Shown here one piece after another: positions 1-7,278 of a stretch of DNA of 48,212 nucleotides. The notes beneath the pieces were generated by a model, which was not told where the DNA came from, did no database searches, and was given only the letters and a program-made list of their open reading frames with translations. Every line of letters starts with the position of its first letter. The stretch's first letter is position 1. Position numbers and translations under genes: made by a program. This stretch comes from DATMGU01 sp035555315 (GTDB lineage Bacteria > Pseudomonadota > Alphaproteobacteria > ATCC43930 > CGMCC-115725), in NCBI GenBank assembly GCA_035555315.1, contig DATMGU010000031.1, positions 1 through 48,212 of the forward strand. Direction: 5' to 3'.

Positions 1-1
1 G

Positions 2-229
2 CTCGAAGATCCACCGGACGAGGACGAAGCCGAGGATAGCCAGCCGGTAGAAAGTCAGGCGGCGGGGGAAGAACCGGCCGAAGGGCCGGTTCCGGAAGAT
101 CCGTTCTCGACCCCCGACTACGCGGCGCACCGGGCCGATGCGGTGGAGTATCTGCGCTCCGTCTTCTCCGGCGACCGGTTCGCCGGGCTGAGACCGCGCG
201 GCGCCGCCACGGGCAGCGATCCGCCATGA
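2..229 (+). CDS. C-terminal fragment of an unidentified acidic protein (5' end outside window)
   Basis: An open frame enters at the left edge and ends at a TGA, giving 75 residues. The first ~35 residues are rich in Glu, Asp, Pro and Ala, which looks like a disordered acidic linker. A more ordered tail follows (AAHRADAVEYLRSVFSG) and then an Arg/Gly/Ala-rich end. The synonymous third positions are strongly G/C, as in the certain genes of the window. I do not recognise a family and assign no function. The tail could be a short C-terminal helix of a regulatory or membrane-associated protein, but that is a guess. It is the only + strand gene left of 15.9 kb and is followed by the tandem repeats. 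Confidence 0.5.
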   Translation, partial: LEDPPDEDEAEDSQPVESQAAGEEPAEGPVPEDPFSTPDYAAHRADAVEYLRSVFSGDRFAGLRPRGAATGSDPP

Positions 230-280
230 AGGACGGCATCATCGCTGATTAGAGGATCATTGCGACTCGTCGGACTGTTC

Positions 281-567
281 GATCGCGCCCCACTCTGCTC
301 CTCGCCGCCCCTGGGGGCGGAGAGGTTGGGTGAGGTGGGGGACGGCACCGGCCTCGACACGGAAACATCGATGGCACCGCACGGCTGGTCGGTCATTCGG
401 CTTTTGAAACAACGGGATCATCGACGGTGCGCGGTGGGCGATCGTCCTTGTGCCGGAAATACCCCACCTCACCCGGCCTCTCCGCCCCACCGGCGGAGAG
501 GGGCAGATTGGTGATAGTGCTGGCCTGAGGCCCCACTGAGCTAGCGCCCTTGCACGGTGATGAAGGC
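281..567. repeat. Copy A of a ~290-bp tandem palindromic intergenic repeat
   Basis: The block from the gatcgcg(c/a)ccact motif to tgcacggtgatgaaggc recurs almost unchanged about 292-297 bp downstream. Within it, the left arm around 317-340 (gcggagaggttgggtgaggt) is the near-exact reverse complement of the right arm around 462-485 (cacccggcctctccgc). The unit can therefore fold as a long stem with a ~120-bp central region. Each arm also carries its own small palindrome (cgcccc...ggggcg). No credible coding frame runs through it. It resembles REP/BIME-like or MITE-like repeats found between genes in high-GC proteobacteria; the family assignment is inference. Confidence 0.75.
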
Positions 568-572
568 TGTCT

Positions 573-864
573 GATCGCGACCCACTCTACTCCTCTCCGC
601 CCCTCGGGGGCGGAGAGGTTGGGTGAGGTGGGGGACGGCACCGGCCTCGACACGGAAACATCGATGGCACCTCGCGTGCTATTCGGTCATTTGGCTTTTG
701 AAACAACGGAATCATCGACGGTGCGCGGTGGGCGATCGTCCTTGTGCCGGAAATACCCCACCTCACCCGGCCTCTCCGCCCCGCCGGCGGAGAGGGGCAG
801 GTCGGTGATAGTGCTGGCTGGAGTAGGCCCCACTGAGCTGGAGCCGTTGCACGGTGATGAAGGC
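573..864. repeat. Copy B of the ~290-bp tandem palindromic intergenic repeat
   Basis: This is the second copy. It differs from copy A by scattered substitutions and a few single-base to few-base indels; the offset drifts from 292 to 297 bp along the unit. The same arms are present, around 611-634 and 756-779, and the central block with cggaaacatcgatggcacc and catcgacggtgcgcggtg is shared. A further short inverted motif (cgcccctctccggtcctaggcggg, about 876-899) lies at the 3' end of the following minus-strand gene. The repeats separate two convergent genes and may contribute to ending transcription from both sides. Confidence 0.75.
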
Positions 865-888
865 GATCCAATCCGCCCCTCTCCGGTC

Positions 889-2400
889 CTAGGCGGGTGT
901 CGCCGCCGAGAGGCCGAGTTTCGCCCGACGCCGCAGCCACGGCGTCGGGCGGTAGCGGTCGGAGCCGGTGACCGTTCGCAGCTGGGTCAAGATCTCGTGC
1001 ACCGTCCCCGCGCCCAGCCGGTCGGCGAGCGCGAAGGGGCCGGCCGGATAGTTCAGGCCGAGTTGCAGGGCGAGATCGATATCCGCCGGGCCGGCCAGGC
1101 CCATCTCGGCCATGGCGCAGCCCAGATTGGCGATCATCGCGACGATGCGCGGGCCGATGAAGCCGGGCGAATCCCGGATCACGGTGGTCTCGCGGCCGAT
1201 CCGGGCGAACAGGGCGGCGACCCCGGCGGCGCTGGTGGGATCGGCCCCCGGCGCCTGCATCAGGGTCAGGCGGGTGGCGTCGGGCATGGCGAGGTCGACC
1301 GCGACCAGCCGTTTATGATCGATGCCGAGGCGCAGGGCGAGGTCGGTGCAATCCTCGGCGATCGGGGCGGCCAGGATCGGGCAGGCGCCGTCGTCATGGC
1401 CGATCGGCTCGACCCCCGCCGCGATCAGCAGGCGGACCAGCGGCTCCGCCGGTTCGGCCAGGAACACCCGATCTGGTATCAGCGGGTCGGGTGCGGGCAC
1501 GGTCGATTCAGCCGCGGCCGGCGCGGCAACCACGCCGCCGTCCTCGGCATAGGCGTAGAACCCCTGCCTGGTCTTGCGGCCGAACTTGCCATCCTCGTAG
1601 AGCCGCCGGTGCAGGGCGGTGGTGCGCAGCCGGGGATCGTCCTGGAAACCCTCATAGATCACCCGGCTGGCGGGGTAGTTCACATCGATGCCGGTGAGGT
1701 CCATGAGCTCGAACGGCCCCATGCGAAAGCCCCAGGCGTCGCGCATCACCGCGTCGATCTCGGCCGGCTGGGCGACGCCCTCCGCCACCAGATGCAGCGC
1801 CTCCTGGGTGAAGGCGCGGCCGCCCAGATTGACCAGGAAGCCCGGCGTGTCCTTGACCTCGACCGGCGTGCGGCCCATCCGCCGGCACAGCGCCGACAAT
1901 TCGGCGCCGAGGCCCGGCCGGGTGCCCTCCGGCAGGATCACCTCGACCAGCCGCATCAGCGGCACCGGGTTGAAGAAATGCAGGCCGACGACCCGCTCGC
2001 GATGGGCGCAGGCCAGGGCGATCGAGCCGATCGGCAGGGAGGAGGTGTTGGAGGCGAGCACCGCGTAGGGCGAGACGATCTTCTCCAAGGCGGTGAACAG
2101 CTCCCGCTTCACCGCCAGGTTCTCGACCACCGCCTCTATCACCACCGGGCAGGCGGCGAGATCGGCGAGGTCGCCGGCCAGGGTCAGCCGGGCCTTGGCC
2201 GACGCCGGATCGTCGAGCTGCCCCTTGGCCGCCAGCCGGTCGAGCCGCTCGCCGATGCCGGCGGCGGCCCGCGCCCGCGCCGCCGCGTCGAGATCGTAGA
2301 GCACGACCGACAAGCCGCCGGTCAACGCCACCTGCGCGATCCCCGCCCCCATGGCTCCGGCCCCCACGATGCCGATTTGATCGATGTCACGCGATGCCAT
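889..2400 (-). CDS. 3-hydroxyacyl-CoA dehydrogenase, long form (PaaH/HbdA type)
   Basis: This gene encodes a 503-aa NAD-dependent 3-hydroxyacyl-CoA dehydrogenase that oxidises (S)-3-hydroxyacyl-CoA to 3-ketoacyl-CoA. The N-terminal Rossmann domain shows GIVGAGAMGAGIAQ (about residues 9-22). The catalytic region has ASNTSSLPI and GLHFFNPVPLM, with the family's catalytic His. Two C-terminal 3HCDH helical domains follow: one near 190-290 (DTPGFLVNLGGRAFTQEAL) and a second degenerate copy near 390-485 (DSPGFIGPRIVAM). That duplication is typical of PaaH-like ~500-aa forms rather than the ~285-aa butyryl forms. It is the last gene of a run, 15 bp after the P450. The PaaH label is by architecture only, because no other phenylacetate genes are present. 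Confidence 0.9.
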   Translation of the reverse strand: MASRDIDQIGIVGAGAMGAGIAQVALTGGLSVVLYDLDAAARARAAAGIGERLDRLAAKGQLDDPASAKARLTLAGDLADLAACPVVIEAVVENLAVKRELFTALEKIVSPYAVLASNTSSLPIGSIALACAHRERVVGLHFFNPVPLMRLVEVILPEGTRPGLGAELSALCRRMGRTPVEVKDTPGFLVNLGGRAFTQEALHLVAEGVAQPAEIDAVMRDAWGFRMGPFELMDLTGIDVNYPASRVIYEGFQDDPRLRTTALHRRLYEDGKFGRKTRQGFYAYAEDGGVVAAPAAAESTVPAPDPLIPDRVFLAEPAEPLVRLLIAAGVEPIGHDDGACPILAAPIAEDCTDLALRLGIDHKRLVAVDLAMPDATRLTLMQAPGADPTSAAGVAALFARIGRETTVIRDSPGFIGPRIVAMIANLGCAMAEMGLAGPADIDLALQLGLNYPAGPFALADRLGAGTVHEILTQLRTVTGSDRYRPTPWLRRRAKLGLSAATPA

Positions 2401-2415
2401 GTCCGCTCTCCTTCA

Positions 2416-3792
2416 TCACCGCCGCTCCAGCCGCATCGCCAAGCCGCCGCGCGGGCGCAGGGTGATGAGGCCGATCGGTTCGACGTGGGTGCCCTCGACC
2501 AGGCGCAGCCGCCAGCGCCGGGCGAGGGTCGCCAGGATCAGCACCGCCTCGGTGATCGCCAGGCTGGCGCCGATGCAGATGCGTGGGCCGGCGCCGAACG
2601 GGATATAGGCGAAGCGCGGCCGCTTCGCCGCCCGCTCCGGCGCCATGCGCTCCGGATCGAAGGTCTCGGGACGCTCCCACAGCAGGCGGTGACGGTGCAG
2701 CAGCCAGGGCACGATGAACAGGGTCGAGCCGCGCGGGATGCGCCGGCCCAGAATGCGGTCCTCCGCCAGCGCCCGGCGCGACATGGTATGGGCCGGCGGA
2801 TAGAGCCGCATCGCCTCGTCGATCACCATCCGCGTGTAGCGCAGGCGGGCGACATCCTCGAAGCCCGGCAGCCGGTCGCCCAGCACCTGGTCGAGTTCGT
2901 CGTGCAGGCGCCGCTCGACCGCCGGGTGCAGCGCCAGCAGATACCAGGTCCAGGCCAGCGCGTTGGCCGTGGTCTCGTGGCCGGCGGTGAAGATGGTCGC
3001 GACCTGATCGCGGATCTCACGCGGGCTGAGCGGCGGCTCGCCGGTCTCGGGCTTGGCGATCAGCAGGCCCAGCAGGTCGCTGCCCGGATCGGCCGCCGCC
3101 TGGCGCCGGGCGATCAGCTCGGCGATGACCTCGTCCGCCTGGGCGAAGGCCGCCGCCGCGCGCTGGGCGCCGGCCCGCGACAGCCAGCCGGGCAAGCCCA
3201 GCAAATCGACCAGGGTCGGCCGGATCGAGGTCTGGTAGCGATCGACCCCGGCGCCGATCAGCGCGATGCGCGGGTCGACCGCGGTCGAGAACATGATCTC
3301 GGAGATGACGGCGAGGGTCAGCCCGCTCATCGCATGGGCGATGTCGACGGGTTTGGCGACCGAGGTCCAGTGCTTCGACAGGCGGGCCGCCGCCGCCGCG
3401 ATCGGGCCGGCGAAGTCGACGACGCGGCGGTGCTGGAAGGCCGGGGCCATCAATCGGCGCTGGCGCCGCCACACCTCGCCCTCGGCGGTGAGCAACCCCC
3501 GGCCGAGGCCCGGTTCGAGCAGCCGCCGCGCCAGGTCGGTCTTGACGTAGTTATCGGCATTGTCGAGCAGCACATGGCGCACCGCATCGGGCGAGTTCGC
3601 CACGAAGGTGTGCCGCCACAGCATGCGGCGGCTCCAGAACTCCTGCTCGAACGCCTCCTCCGGCCAGGTCGCGATCGAGTTCTTCTGGATGGTCAGCAGG
3701 AATTGGCGCAGCGACAGGCGACCGCGGAACCGCCTGGGGCGGGCCAGCTCCGGCGGGATGGCTTCCTGGGCGGCGGCGTCGGTCACGGCCAT
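2416..3792 (-). CDS. Cytochrome P450
   Basis: This is a 458-aa soluble cytochrome P450, a haem-thiolate monooxygenase that needs external reductase partners; none is visible here. Diagnostic motifs are the I-helix AGHETT (270-275), the K-helix EAMR (326-329, ExxR) and the haem loop PFGAGPRICIG (398-408, Cys406 as the axial ligand). The arrangement and the EVWRRQRRLMAPAF stretch (106-119) resemble bacterial CYPs of the fatty-acid/terpene-hydroxylating CYP4/CYP102-like clan, but the substrate cannot be read from sequence. The start is the ATG at 3792 preceded by GGGGGAA. A longer open frame runs back into the SGNH gene and is rejected because it would overlap that gene's C-terminus. It lies 13 bp after the SGNH gene and 15 bp before the dehydrogenase, so co-transcription is likely. 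Confidence 0.93.
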   Translation of the reverse strand: MAVTDAAAQEAIPPELARPRRFRGRLSLRQFLLTIQKNSIATWPEEAFEQEFWSRRMLWRHTFVANSPDAVRHVLLDNADNYVKTDLARRLLEPGLGRGLLTAEGEVWRRQRRLMAPAFQHRRVVDFAGPIAAAAARLSKHWTSVAKPVDIAHAMSGLTLAVISEIMFSTAVDPRIALIGAGVDRYQTSIRPTLVDLLGLPGWLSRAGAQRAAAAFAQADEVIAELIARRQAAADPGSDLLGLLIAKPETGEPPLSPREIRDQVATIFTAGHETTANALAWTWYLLALHPAVERRLHDELDQVLGDRLPGFEDVARLRYTRMVIDEAMRLYPPAHTMSRRALAEDRILGRRIPRGSTLFIVPWLLHRHRLLWERPETFDPERMAPERAAKRPRFAYIPFGAGPRICIGASLAITEAVLILATLARRWRLRLVEGTHVEPIGLITLRPRGGLAMRLERR

Positions 3793-3805
3793 GTGGTTCC
3801 CCCGC

Positions 3806-4873
3806 TCATGGCCCGGCGAAGACGCCCCTTTGCTGCAAGGTTTCCAGCACGGTCCGCGCCGCCAGCGCCTGGCCGATCGTCGACCAATGGGTATCGTCCG
3901 GCAGATAGAGGTCCACCTGGCTGGTCGGGTCAAGCACGGGCATCAGGTCGACGAGATTTAACCCCGGCGTCGCGGCCAGCAGATCGAGGCGGCTGATGCC
4001 GCGAAACTCCGCGAGTTCCAGGAACGGCCCATAGACCGTCAGCTTGTCCGGCGGCACCATGGCGAGGAACACGGTCTTGCCATTGGCCTGCACCCGTTGC
4101 TGCAGCCGCAGCAGGGCGCAGGCGGCCCCGCGCCAATCCGCCTCGCTCCAGGCCAGCTTGTTGAAATCCTCGCCATAGACCAGCAGCGAGCGGTCCGCCC
4201 GGCTGCTGAACATACCGCCACGCGTGAGTTCCAGCCGGACCGCGCTGGTCGTGTTGACCCCGGTCACCCATCGCCGCAGGTTCTGCCACAGATAGTCGAG
4301 GCCGTAGCTGACCGGCAGCTCGTCCCAGGACCGGGTCATCGGCCGCATGAACGGCGTCGGCACAGGCATCATCCGGTCGACGGGCGGCGGCGACAGCGTC
4401 ACGGCGAGGGGCGCCTGACCGGTCGGGCAGGCCCCGTCCGGCGCGCCGCGGTGCTTCGCCACCAATTGCCGCTCGACGATCTCGTAGACCACCACGGCGG
4501 GCGGGTGGTCGCGAAAGGCGTCGCTGTCGATCAGCCGGCCGATCAGATCCTCGTCGCTGTCGAAGATCGCGACCCGCGCCTTGGTCATCTGGGCCAGGTA
4601 GTTCGGCCAGGTCGTGCCCGAGCGATGCGGATCCTCGCCGGTGAAGCTGTCGCCGATCGCCACCACGTCGTAGCGGCCGTCCAGCCTGCCCAATTCGGCG
4701 GCGAGCGGGGCGAACCGCTCCTTCGGCAGGTGCCAGCCGAAATCGTTCTCCGAATACCAGCCGATCCGGGTGAGATCGCCATAGAGCGGCTCCAGCCCCC
4801 GACCAAAGAACCCGGCGGCCAGCACCAGCAGCCCAGCGCAGCCGACCAGAAACAGCGTGTACCGAAGATGCAC
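3806..4873 (-). CDS. Membrane-anchored SGNH protein, AlgJ/AlgX-like O-acetyltransferase partner
   Basis: The encoded protein (~355 aa) has an N-terminal membrane anchor (about residues 5-24, TLFLVGCAGLLVLAAGFF) and a periplasmic SGNH/ALGX-like domain. The nucleophile block is AIGDSFTGED (Ser about 76) and the C-terminal catalytic block is DDTHWSTIG (the Asp-x-His pair of the family). In alginate and related systems such proteins work with an MBOAT protein to move acetyl groups onto exported polysaccharide; here the MBOAT gene is directly upstream. The start is uncertain: GTG at 4873, two bases after the MBOAT stop, or TTG at 4879. Neither has a good Shine-Dalgarno sequence, which suggests translational coupling. 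The acceptor is unknown and no alginate synthesis genes are nearby. Confidence 0.82.
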   Translation of the reverse strand: MHLRYTLFLVGCAGLLVLAAGFFGRGLEPLYGDLTRIGWYSENDFGWHLPKERFAPLAAELGRLDGRYDVVAIGDSFTGEDPHRSGTTWPNYLAQMTKARVAIFDSDEDLIGRLIDSDAFRDHPPAVVVYEIVERQLVAKHRGAPDGACPTGQAPLAVTLSPPPVDRMMPVPTPFMRPMTRSWDELPVSYGLDYLWQNLRRWVTGVNTTSAVRLELTRGGMFSSRADRSLLVYGEDFNKLAWSEADWRGAACALLRLQQRVQANGKTVFLAMVPPDKLTVYGPFLELAEFRGISRLDLLAATPGLNLVDLMPVLDPTSQVDLYLPDDTHWSTIGQALAARTVLETLQQRGVFAGP

Positions 4874-4875
4874 CG

Positions 4876-6354
4876 TCAAAACCGGTAATAGAGGAAGGGG
4901 CTGATATCGGACATCTGGCTGAGCGCCGCCACGAGGGCGACGACCAGCACCATCGCCCAGCGCAAGTCGGGGCGCCACCAGCCCCAACTCCACCCGGTAT
5001 CGTCCGCGCCCCCGATGAGATGCGGCTGGAAGCGCCCGACGAAATCCTGGGTGGTCGGCGCCAGGAAGGTCACCGACAGCAGGAAGGCGAGCCAGATCTC
5101 CTGTGCCAGGCCGCGATAGATCGGCGGCGCATCGGGGTTCAGCCCGGCCATGCCGGCGAGGATCCGCGTCGCCGCGTCCACGCTTTCGGCACGGAAGAAC
5201 ACCCAGCCCACGACCACCACCATGAAGGTCAGCGCCACGCCGGCGATCCGGCCGGCCGGACCGAAGCGGCCGGGCGCGATCCCCACCCGGCGCAGGAGCG
5301 CCCGCCAACCGTGATTGACGATCAGCCCGAGCCCATGGAACCCGCCCCAAAGCACGAAGGTCCAGGCGGCGCCATGCCACAACCCGCCCAGCAGCATGGT
5401 CACCAGCAAGTTGAGATGCCGCCGCGCCGGCCCATGCCGGTTGCCGCCCAGCGGCACGTAGAGATAGTCGCGCAGGAAGCGCGACAGGGTCATGTGCCAG
5501 CGGCGCCAGAAATCGATCAGGCTGACCGATCGATAGGGCGACCGGAAATTCTCCGGCAGCACGATGCCGAACAGCCGCGCCCCGCCGATCGCCATGTCGG
5601 TATAGCCGGAGAAGTCGTAGTAAAGCTGGAAGGTATAGGCGAGCGCCCCGATCCAGGCATCGGCGAAGCCCGGATGAGCCCCCGCCCCGGCGGCATCGAA
5701 CAGCGGGCTCGCGTAGGGTGCGACACCATCGGCCAGCACGACCTTCTTGAACAAGCCGAGGATGAAGATGGTCAGCCCGACCGACAGGTTCTCGGCGCGC
5801 GGCCGATAGGTCGAGGGCCGTTCGAATTGCGGCATCATCTCCCGGTGATGCAGCACCGGGCCGGCCAGGAGATGCGGGAAGAAGGTCACGAACAGGGCGT
5901 AGTTGATCGGATCGACCTCACGCACCTCGCCGCGCGCGGTATCGACCAGGAAGGCGATCTGCGTGAAGGTGAAGAACGAGATGCCGAGCGGCAGCAGGAT
6001 GCCCAGCGTGCCGAGATCCTCGCCCGTGAGGGCCGCGGCGCTGCGCAGCACGAAATCGGCATATTTGAAGACGCCGAGCAGGGCGAGATCCCCGGCGATC
6101 GCGACGCCCAGCACCCAGCGGCGCGCGGCGCCGCCGAGCGGGCAGCGGAGCAGCCCCAGCGCCGCCCCGAAATTCCACGCGATCGAGCCCAGCAGCAGCG
6201 CGAGATAGGCCGGATTCCACCAACCGTAGAACGCCAGCGACGCGACGACCAGCCACGCCGCCGCCAGCCGCGACCCCAGCCTGCCGGCCGCGAAGAACAC
6301 GAGCAGGGTGATCGGCAGAAAGCCGAAGATATAGGGCAACGAGTTGAACAGCAT
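4876..6354 (-). CDS. MBOAT-family membrane O-acyltransferase (AlgI-like)
   Basis: This is a 492-aa polytopic membrane protein of the MBOAT family, AlgI/DltB-like branch, which carries acyl (usually acetyl) groups across the inner membrane for O-acylation of an exported polymer or lipid. Typical AlgI blocks are visible: FYGWWNPAY (42-50), LPLGISFFTF (121-130), YYDFSGYTDMAIG (245-257), FWRRWHMTLSRFLRDYLY (282-299) and GGLWHGAAWTF (323-333) with the catalytic His at about 327. The length matches AlgI homologues. It is first in the run MBOAT, SGNH, P450, 3-hydroxyacyl-CoA dehydrogenase. The pairing with an AlgJ/X-like SGNH protein is classic, whereas the two following oxidative genes are not. Confidence 0.9.
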   Translation of the reverse strand: MLFNSLPYIFGFLPITLLVFFAAGRLGSRLAAAWLVVASLAFYGWWNPAYLALLLGSIAWNFGAALGLLRCPLGGAARRWVLGVAIAGDLALLGVFKYADFVLRSAAALTGEDLGTLGILLPLGISFFTFTQIAFLVDTARGEVREVDPINYALFVTFFPHLLAGPVLHHREMMPQFERPSTYRPRAENLSVGLTIFILGLFKKVVLADGVAPYASPLFDAAGAGAHPGFADAWIGALAYTFQLYYDFSGYTDMAIGGARLFGIVLPENFRSPYRSVSLIDFWRRWHMTLSRFLRDYLYVPLGGNRHGPARRHLNLLVTMLLGGLWHGAAWTFVLWGGFHGLGLIVNHGWRALLRRVGIAPGRFGPAGRIAGVALTFMVVVVGWVFFRAESVDAATRILAGMAGLNPDAPPIYRGLAQEIWLAFLLSVTFLAPTTQDFVGRFQPHLIGGADDTGWSWGWWRPDLRWAMVLVVALVAALSQMSDISPFLYYRF

Positions 6355-6423
6355 GACGGCAGGCTTCCGATACCCGATTTCCGCGCCGACCGACAGGCCG
6401 GTCGCACGCCCCTGCCCTAAAGT

Positions 6424-6657
6424 CTATTGCGCGGCCTCACGCCGCGCATGCTCGCCCAGCCGCGCACTCGCCATGCTCGCCGCGAGAACACGGGCAGTAT
6501 GGACGGCCTCGCGGGCGGTACCCCATCCCGGATCTGATGCCGACAGGACGTCCCATCCGCGACCAGGATGACATGCGGATCAGCCTTACGGATGGCCGGC
6601 AGCAAACTGAACTCGCCCATGGCGAGCGAGATGTCGATCCATGCAACCGAGCCCGCT
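6424..6657 (-). pseudogene. Remnant of the C-terminus of an FAD-binding oxidoreductase/Fe-S protein
   Basis: On the minus strand from 6657 the frame reads AGS, then DISLAMGEFSLLPAIRKAD and VADGTSCRHQIRDG. This matches the C-terminal hallmark of large FAD-linked oxidase plus Fe-S (GlcD/GlpC-type) proteins, whose usual ending is ...VADG(F/T)SCR.QI.DGT.R.A.H.ARVL. Just after RDG the frame is lost, but reading on in another frame gives TAREAVHTARVLAASMAS and ends at a TAG at 6424. A GGGG run at the junction is two bases too long (or one too short). The segment is ~78 codons of a protein normally ~1000 aa, so most of the gene has been deleted. The family match is from memory of the motif, not a search. 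Confidence 0.65.
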
Positions 6658-6695
6658 TGCCGATCGGCGCGAGGGGAGGCGCAAAACGCCCCGCG

Positions 6696-7196
6696 CTATT
6701 CCGTCTGGAAATTGCCGTTCGGTTTGGCGACCAGGTTGCCATCGGAGACACGGTAGACATCAAAGCCCACGCTACGCCCGATCGCCGTGCCCGTCTTGAT
6801 GCCGCACCACACTTCGGCGTGACCGTTATCGACCAGCTTGGCCGCCAAACCGGCCCGGTTCGGCAGGCTGCAATAGTAGAGCGGCAGCATCTTGGTACTG
6901 TCCTCCACCCGATAGCGGCCTTGCTCGTCCGGCGTACATTCCGATACCGGATGCAGGCCGGGATTGGCGGCGAAGACATCGTCCAGCGCCGCTCCCGGGA
7001 AATCCACCGGTCCCTCGCGCGTCAGCACGCCGACGCAGCCCTCGGCCAGACCCGTTCCAAAACGCTGCGCGTTGTTGGCTTTGAAGGCGACGCCGAGCGG
7101 GTCGACGTCGCGCTCCTTGATCGGGCCGGCACAGCCGCCGCCGACCAGCGCCGCCACCGCCATCATCGCACCTAAGGCCCGATACCTACCGCGCAT
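6696..7196 (-). CDS. Small putative lipoprotein of unknown function
   Basis: This encodes a 166-aa protein beginning MRGRYRALGAMMAVAALVGGGC, a short basic n-region and hydrophobic stretch ending at a Cys (~22) that could be a lipobox, though the -3 to -1 residues (GGG) are unusual. The mature part has several Cys residues (for example EGCVG, SECTPD, YYCSLP, VWCGIK), which would suit disulphides in the periplasm. No family is recognised. The ATG at 7196 is preferred because it gives a clean signal peptide; a GTG at 7226 would add 10 residues. It sits between the ThDP enzyme and the oxidoreductase remnant on the same strand. No transcription terminator is obvious on either side. Confidence 0.65.
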   Translation of the reverse strand: MRGRYRALGAMMAVAALVGGGCAGPIKERDVDPLGVAFKANNAQRFGTGLAEGCVGVLTREGPVDFPGAALDDVFAANPGLHPVSECTPDEQGRYRVEDSTKMLPLYYCSLPNRAGLAAKLVDNGHAEVWCGIKTGTAIGRSVGFDVYRVSDGNLVAKPNGNFQTE

Positions 7197-7278
7197 CCCT
7201 ACCGTCCCAGGAAAGCATTCACACACGCCATGAGGATAGCATCGAATCGCTCCGCCATGTGCCCAACCAAGTGATGGA

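Noticed and set aside
281..864. CRISPR-like or IS element
   Set aside because: There are only two units, each ~290 bp, with no short regular spacers and no transposase frame. They are better described as palindromic intergenic repeats.
889..2400. Part of a phenylacetate (paa) degradation cluster
   Set aside because: No paaABCDE, paaK, paaZ or paaG gene is present in the window. Only the architecture of this single enzyme is PaaH-like.
550..3996. Very long (1148-codon) open frame on the + strand
   Set aside because: It runs antisense to the hydroxyacyl-CoA dehydrogenase and P450 genes and through the repeats. The translation is Arg/Gly/Gln/His-rich with no fold-like pattern, an artefact of high GC.
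6437..6979. 180-codon minus-strand open frame over the lipoprotein gene and oxidoreductase remnant
   Set aside because: Its translation is Ser/Arg-rich and unrelated to either. The lipoprotein frame and the remnant's motif frames explain the region better.
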